Shown here: positions 58,346-64,000 of the stretch, piece after piece
Layout: the number at the start of each line of letters is the position of its first letter
Position numbering within the stretch: position 1 is the stretch's first letter
Assembly (NCBI RefSeq): GCF_004514475.2
Contig: NZ_MYFO02000011.1
Location: 71,212-135,211 of the forward strand
Direction: 5' to 3'
DNA from: Paenibacillus athensensis
GTDB lineage: Bacteria > Bacillota > Bacilli > Paenibacillales > NBRC-103111
DNA length: 64,000 bases
Notes under the pieces: generated by a model
Databases searched by the model: none
What the model was told of the DNA's origin: nothing
What the model saw: only the letters and a program-made list of their open reading frames with translations
Made by a program: the position numbers and the translations under genes

Positions 58346-60862
58346 TTATCGATGCAGCACCTTGGTCAGCAGCGTGACGAATTCGGCCCGGCTGGCCTGT
58401 GCGTCCGGCCGGAAGGTGCCGTCCGGGTAACCGCTAATCCAGCCGTCGGCAAACATTTGCTTGACGATGCCTATGCCCCAGTAGCCGTCGCCGATGTCGG
58501 TGAAGGGCGAGTTGCCGCGTTTTTTGCCGGACATGTTCATGCTCTTGGCCAGCAGCTGCGTCATTTCCATCCGCGTCAGCGGACGATCCGGCTGGAAACG
58601 CCCGTCCGGGTAGCCGCTGACAAGACCGGCTTGCTGGGCTTTGGCAATATAGGCATAAGCCCAGTGGCTTGCCGGCAGATCGGAATAGCTGATCGCCTTT
58701 TCTTTGGTGAGCTGGAGCCCGCGCACAAGCGCCGTAATGGCCTCGGCCCGCGTAATCGGCCGCTCCGGCGCAAAGCGGTAATTGCCGTAGCCGCTCAAGA
58801 CGCCGCGGCTGGTCAGATCGACAATCGAGGCTTCCGCCCAATGGCCGTCGATATCGATGAAGCCTCCAACCAGCGAAGGTGCGTCAGTCTGCAGCCGGTA
58901 CATCTGATTCAGGAACCATTTATCCGTCTGTAGCTTGATGAAATAGGTGCCGGACGGCAGGGGCTTTTCCACATAAAGCGAGGTCTGGCCGGAGCCGTTC
59001 TTGAAGACGCCCTGCTCCTTCAAGCTGCTGTCGTACAGCGTCGCAGTCAGCGTGCGGGCTACCGGAATGTTCGTCAGACTGATTTGCGCCAGACTGTCGC
59101 GCCCCAGACGGAACTGGAACCAGTCCGTATCGTCGTTGGTGTGGAACAATCCTTCGTAAGCAGACGAAAGGCCCATAAATGTAGACTGATAGGACTTGTC
59201 ATTTGGTTCATTCGGATCGACCAATTTGGGCGTATATTCAATGCTTAATATATATTCACCCGTTACAGGCTCAATGTAATCCTTAATATTGCTGACACGG
59301 ATATAATAATCGCCCGGCAGCACTTCCATGAGCGAGCTGATCTCCAATGCGCCGTCGCCGCCCTGATCAATGGTGATGGACTTCTCGCCCTTCTTTTGAA
59401 TCAATAAAACAGGGTCGATGCGTCCCGTATCCACCGTACATTTGATGCGCAGCGTACCTGACTGGGCAAGCGGGAGCATAAACCAGTCCTGGTCGTTCGG
59501 CTTGTCAAACGTGCCGCGCACGGTTTGCGAGCGGTCGGGCAGGACAAAGGCCTGATATTGCTTATCGTTATCCTCGAACGGGTCGCGGTAGATTTCGAAC
59601 GACGTGCGCAGCGCATAATCGAGCCTCGCTGCGCGCGTGCGGTCGGTTGTGGTCAACTGAATATAGTTGCGCCCCTTGCGCACACGGAACGAAATCGGCG
59701 ATTTGCCGTCGGTGCGGTAAAAGACGCCTGCATCGTTGCGTACCGTCACGGAAGCTCCCTGCTGAGGCGTCAAGTGCAGCACGAGCGTTCCCTCGTAAGG
59801 AGCGTCGATGGCAAACCAATCCTGATCCTGCGCCGAGCTAAGCGACGCGTGAACGGACGTGCTGACCGACAGCTTGGCTGCTTGATTCTGCGAATTATTC
59901 GGCTCAAAGCGGTCCTCGCTCAGCGCCGTCGTCAGGGCACGATCCACGCGCAGCAAGCCGGCTCCGGTGTGCGCGTCCCAGCCCGGCGTGCCGAGGTCCT
60001 CGGCCGTCTGCAGCAGCATATCCCGCACCTGATAAGGCGTCAGGCCGGGATATTTGCCCCAGACGAGCGCGGCCGCGGCCGCAACCTGCGGCGCCGACAT
60101 CGAGCTGCCGTCCTTGTATTCGTAACCGCCGCCCAGCGCGGTGGTGAATACCTCCCACGGGGCCACCAAATCCAGCTCCGGGCCGAAGTTGGAGCGGTAG
60201 TCCGGCGTCTTGTCGTCCGAGACGCCGCCAACGCCAAGCACCGTCGGATAAGCCGCCGGATATTTGACGCTGCTGCCTTCGTTACCGACGGCGGCTACGA
60301 GCAGTACGCCGTGATCCTCGGCGTACTGCACCGTCTGGGCCAGCGCGCTGGTGTTTTTGTTCAGCCCCAAAGAAAGCACGACAATTCGCGCCCCATGATC
60401 AACCGCGTAACGAATCCCTTCGCCCAGCTTCGCCTCACCGCCAGTGCCGTCGGCCTCCAGCGCTTTGATGGGCATAATTCTGGCATTCGGTGCCATGCCG
60501 GCAATGCCTTTATCGTTATTCACTACGGCTGCGATAATGCCCGCCACGTTCGTACCGTGCCCGTTGTCATCGAGAGGCTTCGCCCCGGGCTCCAGCAGGT
60601 TGACGCCTTCTACTAGATTAGCGGCCAGGTCGGGATGAGTCAGGTCTACGCCGGTATCGACAACGGCGACAATTAACGGCTGCGACGTATCGCCTGCCGC
60701 TGCCCATGCTTCAGGCAGGTGTATCATATCCAAATAGCTTTGCTTGACGCGCATCGGGTCGGTAGACACCGGGAAAGCCGCTGCCGCATGGGGAGCGATG
60801 CCCAATGCCTCCAGACTCAGCGTCAACGCCGCTGTGACTAGTATGCCTTTAATGATTTTCAT
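58346..60862 (-). CDS. Cell-surface subtilisin-like (S8) protease with three SLH domains
   Basis: 838 aa. Signal peptide 1-29. The S8 catalytic triad is complete: D in VAVVDTGVD, H in DDNGHGTNVAGI, S in DGSSMSAPQVAAAAALV. A stretch of pre-peptidase C-terminal domains follows (RFEPNNSQNQAAKL, DPFEDNDKQYQAF, DPNEPNDKSYQS). Three SLH repeats at the end (RAEAITALVRGL, RMEMTQLLAKSM, RAEFVTLLTKVL) anchor it to the pyruvylated wall polymer. No long pro-region is seen. Start at 60862 with AGAAGGA. Likely processes surface or substrate proteins. Confidence 0.92.
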   Translation of the reverse strand: MKIIKGILVTAALTLSLEALGIAPHAAAAFPVSTDPMRVKQSYLDMIHLPEAWAAAGDTSQPLIVAVVDTGVDLTHPDLAANLVEGVNLLEPGAKPLDDNGHGTNVAGIIAAVVNNDKGIAGMAPNARIMPIKALEADGTGGEAKLGEGIRYAVDHGARIVVLSLGLNKNTSALAQTVQYAEDHGVLLVAAVGNEGSSVKYPAAYPTVLGVGGVSDDKTPDYRSNFGPELDLVAPWEVFTTALGGGYEYKDGSSMSAPQVAAAAALVWGKYPGLTPYQVRDMLLQTAEDLGTPGWDAHTGAGLLRVDRALTTALSEDRFEPNNSQNQAAKLSVSTSVHASLSSAQDQDWFAIDAPYEGTLVLHLTPQQGASVTVRNDAGVFYRTDGKSPISFRVRKGRNYIQLTTTDRTRAARLDYALRTSFEIYRDPFEDNDKQYQAFVLPDRSQTVRGTFDKPNDQDWFMLPLAQSGTLRIKCTVDTGRIDPVLLIQKKGEKSITIDQGGDGALEISSLMEVLPGDYYIRVSNIKDYIEPVTGEYILSIEYTPKLVDPNEPNDKSYQSTFMGLSSAYEGLFHTNDDTDWFQFRLGRDSLAQISLTNIPVARTLTATLYDSSLKEQGVFKNGSGQTSLYVEKPLPSGTYFIKLQTDKWFLNQMYRLQTDAPSLVGGFIDIDGHWAEASIVDLTSRGVLSGYGNYRFAPERPITRAEAITALVRGLQLTKEKAISYSDLPASHWAYAYIAKAQQAGLVSGYPDGRFQPDRPLTRMEMTQLLAKSMNMSGKKRGNSPFTDIGDGYWGIGIVKQMFADGWISGYPDGTFRPDAQASRAEFVTLLTKVLHR

Positions 60863-60967
60863 AAAACCAGGTCCTTCTGTGTACTTACGTGTTATTCGCT
60901 CTTTAAACATTCTGTACGCATGCCCCGTTTCCTGCCGGCCTTCGAAAAAAGCCGAAACCTGGAGGCG

Positions 60968-61004
60968 AAAAAAAACCTCTCCCCCACCTTTATGCGGGGA
61001 GAGG
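60968..61004 (-). terminator. Rho-independent terminator of the nuo operon
   Basis: 9-10-bp GC-rich stem CCTCTCCCC/GGGGAGAGG (60976-60984 with 60996-61004), then eight T on the minus strand; 30 bases past the nuoN stop. Confidence 0.9.
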
Positions 61005-61032
61005 CTTCTCTATAAGAGTCTTTAGGCGTACC

Positions 61033-62544
61033 TTAGCGCACCAGCAAATCGCCGGCCAGCGAGAAAATATGCTCGATTCCTTTGAGGACAAGCTGCGGCA
61101 TAAAGCCCAGCGCCAGCCCGATCAACGCACACAGCCAAGCCGTGATGCCCAGCGGAATCGACACTTTGACCTGAGCCGACTCGTAGTCGCTGCGCATGAA
61201 CATTTGCCGAATGACGCCGAAATAGTAGTAGAACGATACGACGCTGGAGATGATCATGACCGCACCCAGCCAGTATTTGTGAGTCTCCATCGTGCCGAGG
61301 AGAATATACAGCTTACCGAAGAAGCCGCCCGATACGGGAATCCCCGCCAGCGACAGGACGATCAGCACCATCGCTACCGCCGTAAACGGCGCGCGGTAGT
61401 ATAAGCCTGCATAGCCGTTCAGCTCGGTATGGCCCGCGGAGCGCTCGATGATCATCAATACCGCGAACGCCCCGATATTCATGAACAGATAGGCAATCAG
61501 GTAAAAGATGAATTCGGAAAAGTTGCTCGTATGCACGAGGCCGAAATACGTCGAAAGCGGCACGATCAGGTAACCGGCGTTGGCGATACCCGAGTAGGCC
61601 AACAGCCGCTTCATGTTCGTCTGCTTCAACGCAATGGCATTACCGGCGATCATGGCAATGGCCGCCATGACCTCAAGCGTCAGGAACACGTCCTTCTGGA
61701 TCGAGCTGTTCTCAAAGGCGCTGAAAGCAAACAGCACATAGAAGACGCGGAACAGGATCGCAAAGCCCGCTGCCTTGGATACAACGGCCAGAAATGCGGA
61801 GACCGGCGTCGGCGCTCCCTGATACACGTCAGGGGCCCAGCTGTGGAACGGCGCCGCGGCAATCTTGAAGCCAAAGCCGGCGATCAACAGGAAGAACGCC
61901 ATGTACACCAGCGGCTGATACGAGCCGATCGTGCCGGACAACGAACCGGCAATTTGCATCAGGTTCGTCGAGCCGGAGATGCCGTACAGGAACGACATGC
62001 CGTACAAGATGAGGGCTGAGGAAATACCGCCCATCACGATGTATTTGAACGCGCCTTCGTTGGACTGATGATGATGCTTTTTCATGGCTACCAGCAGGTA
62101 AGAAGTGATGCTCAGCAGCTCCAAGCCGACGAACAGCGTAATCAGGTCGCCCGAAGACGCCATGACCATGCCGCCCAGCACGGCCGGAAGCAGGAAATAG
62201 TAGTATTCACCGATATGCGGGATATCGTCTTCTTTCACGGAGCCCAAGCTCATGAAAATGACGAAGCCCGTTCCTGTCAGCAAAATCAGTTTCAGGATAT
62301 TGCCGAAATCGTCCACCCGGTAGCTCTGATTCATCAACTGAATCGGCTCGGCCGGGTTCAACTGCAGCACGACGAACACGCCGGAAACGATGACGCCGAC
62401 CAGCGCCAGCCAGCCGATCACTTTGCGACTGACGGACTTGGGCAAACTCAAATCCAGGAGCGACAGGATGATGGCGGCGGCAACGAGCGTAAGCTCAGGA
62501 AGCAGATGCGATAAATCGGCAACATGAAGTCGAAGCTGTTCCAC
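61033..62544 (-). CDS. nuoN: NADH-quinone oxidoreductase subunit N
   Basis: Antiporter-like membrane subunit of complex I, 503 aa with about 14 membrane segments. Conserved charged residues occur in VGLELLSITSYLLVAM (TM5 glutamate) and in KIAAAPFHSWAPDVYQGAPTPVSAFLAVVSKAAGF (the K and P-rich broken helix). It is the last gene of the operon: nuoM lies four bases upstream, and a strong terminator follows. Confidence 0.95.
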   Translation of the reverse strand: MEQLRLHVADLSHLLPELTLVAAAIILSLLDLSLPKSVSRKVIGWLALVGVIVSGVFVVLQLNPAEPIQLMNQSYRVDDFGNILKLILLTGTGFVIFMSLGSVKEDDIPHIGEYYYFLLPAVLGGMVMASSGDLITLFVGLELLSITSYLLVAMKKHHHQSNEGAFKYIVMGGISSALILYGMSFLYGISGSTNLMQIAGSLSGTIGSYQPLVYMAFFLLIAGFGFKIAAAPFHSWAPDVYQGAPTPVSAFLAVVSKAAGFAILFRVFYVLFAFSAFENSSIQKDVFLTLEVMAAIAMIAGNAIALKQTNMKRLLAYSGIANAGYLIVPLSTYFGLVHTSNFSEFIFYLIAYLFMNIGAFAVLMIIERSAGHTELNGYAGLYYRAPFTAVAMVLIVLSLAGIPVSGGFFGKLYILLGTMETHKYWLGAVMIISSVVSFYYYFGVIRQMFMRSDYESAQVKVSIPLGITAWLCALIGLALGFMPQLVLKGIEHIFSLAGDLLVR

Positions 62545-62548
62545 CAGA

Positions 62549-64000
62549 CTAACCCCCTATCTTCCCGGCGACGCTTTGAATCAGCTGATCAAAGCCGCCT
62601 ATGGTTTGCTGCAACGGTTGGCTGAGCACGCTCGGGAATACGCCCAGCAGCAGAATAAACGCGACGAGCGCGATCATCGGCACGGCTTCAACGAGCCGGG
62701 CATCGCGCAGCGGCTGCCCCTGCAAGCGCTCCGGCATCGGACCGAAGGTGATGCCCATCACCCCGCGCAGCACGTACACGGCGGTCAAGATGATGCCGAG
62801 CGTGCCGACCGCGGTGTAGATGCGGTGCGTTTCGAACAGGCCGAGGAAGGCCATGAATTCGCTGATGAAGCCCGATAGGCCCGGCAAGCCGAGCGAGGCC
62901 ATGCCGGCAATCAGCAGAATGCCGCTCATGAACGGCAGCGAGGAGGCCAGACCGCCCAGCCTGCTGAGCTCGGTCGTTTCGGTTCGCTCGTAGAAGCTGC
63001 CGACGAGCAGGAACATCAGCGCGGAAATCAGACCGTGCGAGACAAGTTGGAACACGGCGCCTTCCATGCCGGTGACATTAAAGGCAGCGAGGCCCAGCAA
63101 GACGATGCCCATATGACTGATACTGGAGTAGGCCAGCACCAGTTTGAAATCTTTTTGCACAAAAGCGAGTATGGCTCCGTACAAAATGTTAATGACGCCC
63201 AGCAGAGCCAACACCCACGCCCATTCCTTGGCCTCCGCCGGGAAGAACAGGATGCCGAAGCGGATCAGGCCGTAAGCGCCCATTTTCAGCAAAATGCCGG
63301 AGTGAATCATGACTACGGAAGGCGGCGCTTCCGTATGCACCTTGAGCATCCACGTATGGAACGGGAAGATCGGCAGCTTGATGCCGAACGCCACGAGCAG
63401 CATGATGAATACCGACCATTTCAGCGTGCTGGTCAGGTAGAACGGATTTTGCGGATTGGCTTGATTCGCGTAGGATTGCGGGTCCTGCAGGAGATTGTGC
63501 GCAATCGTCTGAATGTCGCCGCTGTAGTAGATCGTAAACTCCGTCTGCGACGGCACCTGATTAAAGCCCGCCGTGCTGACGAGAATCAGGAAAGCGATCA
63601 GCATGATCGCCGAACCGAGACCGTTGTAGATCAGGAAGCGGTTGGCCGCTTTTTCGCGATTCAGATAACCCCAGATGCCGATCAGGAAGAACATCGGAAC
63701 GAGCGTCATCTCGAAGAATACGAAGAACAGGAACAGGTCCTGCGCCATGAATACACCGAAGATGCCGGTTTCGAGCAGCAGGAACAGGATGTAGAAGGTT
63801 TTCCAGCGTTTTTTGATATACACGGAAGCGAGTGCGGCCATCGTGCAGATCAGCGCCGTCAGGAAAACGAGCGGCAGCGACAAGCCGTCTACGGCCAGCG
63901 AATACTTGAATTCAAAAAAGTAGGACGTTAGCTGTTGGACGCTTTCTTTGTTCAACGGCACTTTAATCCAGCTGAGCTGCTCCTTGAATTGCAGCGGGTC
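62549..64000 (-). CDS. nuoM: NADH-quinone oxidoreductase subunit M (partial, N-terminus outside window)
   Basis: Proton-pumping subunit of complex I. The reading frame stays open to the window edge, so a GTG at 63961 is not the true start; residues QFKEQLSWI come before it. About 483 codons are visible. Signatures: VDGLSLPLVFLTALIC, EMTLVPMFFLIGIWGY with the TM5 glutamate, and KLPIFPFHTWMLKVHTEAPPSVVMIHSGILLKMG with the ion-channel lysine. It lies four bases from nuoN, so nuoM-nuoN are co-translated. Confidence 0.95.
   Translation of the reverse strand, partial: DPLQFKEQLSWIKVPLNKESVQQLTSYFFEFKYSLAVDGLSLPLVFLTALICTMAALASVYIKKRWKTFYILFLLLETGIFGVFMAQDLFLFFVFFEMTLVPMFFLIGIWGYLNREKAANRFLIYNGLGSAIMLIAFLILVSTAGFNQVPSQTEFTIYYSGDIQTIAHNLLQDPQSYANQANPQNPFYLTSTLKWSVFIMLLVAFGIKLPIFPFHTWMLKVHTEAPPSVVMIHSGILLKMGAYGLIRFGILFFPAEAKEWAWVLALLGVINILYGAILAFVQKDFKLVLAYSSISHMGIVLLGLAAFNVTGMEGAVFQLVSHGLISALMFLLVGSFYERTETTELSRLGGLASSLPFMSGILLIAGMASLGLPGLSGFISEFMAFLGLFETHRIYTAVGTLGIILTAVYVLRGVMGITFGPMPERLQGQPLRDARLVEAVPMIALVAFILLLGVFPSVLSQPLQQTIGGFDQLIQSVAGKIGG

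Noticed and set aside
59525-60616. 363-codon plus-strand frame over the S8 protease
   Set aside because: Arg-rich shadow; the opposite strand carries the full catalytic triad and SLH domains.
63035-63931. 298-codon plus-strand frame over nuoM
   Set aside because: Charged shadow (Gln, Asp, His, Arg) of hydrophobic codons.

Overview
The window is a stretch of chromosome from a motile, endospore-forming Gram-positive with an S-layer, most likely Paenibacillus or a close relative in Paenibacillaceae. The evidence is gene order that follows Bacillus subtilis (degS-degU-comFA-comFC-yvyF-flgM-flgN-flgK-flgL-yviE-fliW-csrA-hag-flaG-fliD, and ywzB-murAA-spoIID-spoIIQ-spoIIID-mbl-flhO-flhP-fabZ). It is combined with SLH-domain surface proteins, a CsaB/TagA/TagO wall-polymer set and a Nuo-type complex I. 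All of roughly 56 genes lie on the minus strand, so transcription runs from high to low coordinates. Reading was by eye; no database search was run.

Layout, low to high coordinates. 1-2371: fliD (3' end outside the window) and flaG. 2514-16980: a 15-gene, tightly packed flagellin-glycosylation island placed between hag and flaG. It holds the nonulosonic (pseudaminic-type) acid genes pseB, pseC, pseG, pseI and two spsF/pseF-like cytidylyltransferases, an N-formyltransferase-like gene, a second aminotransferase/oxidoreductase/acetyltransferase set, a methylase and a Maf (MptE-like) flagellin glycosyltransferase. 17233-29284: hag, csrA, fliW, yviE-like, flgL, flgK, flgN, flgM, yvyF, comFC, comFA, a half-length GT2-like gene, degU and degS. 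29373-42167: a secreted phosphodiester glycosidase, metK, an alpha/beta SASP, a small secreted protein, a 1025-aa S-layer protein and a 1309-aa SLH surface protein. 42329-49598: tagO, tagA, csaB, a DUF5693 membrane protein and phosphoglucomutase, i.e. synthesis and pyruvylation of the wall polymer that SLH domains bind. 49628-58323: fabZ, a CDP-alcohol phosphatidyltransferase, epuA-like, flhP, flhO, mbl, spoIIID, spoIIQ, spoIID, murA and ywzB (DUF1146). 58346-64000: an SLH-anchored subtilisin-like protease, nuoN and nuoM (5' end outside the window).

The main regulatory result is a set of five sites matching the motility sigma factor (sigma-D) pattern TAAA-N16-GCCGATAT, all with exactly 16 bp between the boxes. 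They stand before flaG-fliD, the glycosylation island, hag, flgM and, unexpectedly, the 1309-aa SLH surface protein. The flgM site has its -10 box inside the hairpin that ends yvyF transcription. The hag leader carries a hairpin with GGA in its loop plus a GGA-bearing Shine-Dalgarno, the expected CsrA target, next to csrA and fliW. Together these tie flagellin export, flagellin glycosylation and part of the cell surface to one motility switch.

Other points are tandem promoters and tandem in-frame starts on the S-layer gene, an attenuator-like hairpin in the metK leader in place of an S-box, a structured RNA between pgcA and the DUF5693 gene, and a GC-rich linker with a duplicated 28-bp unit inside csaB. 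No tRNA, rRNA, CRISPR array, insertion sequence or prophage was seen.
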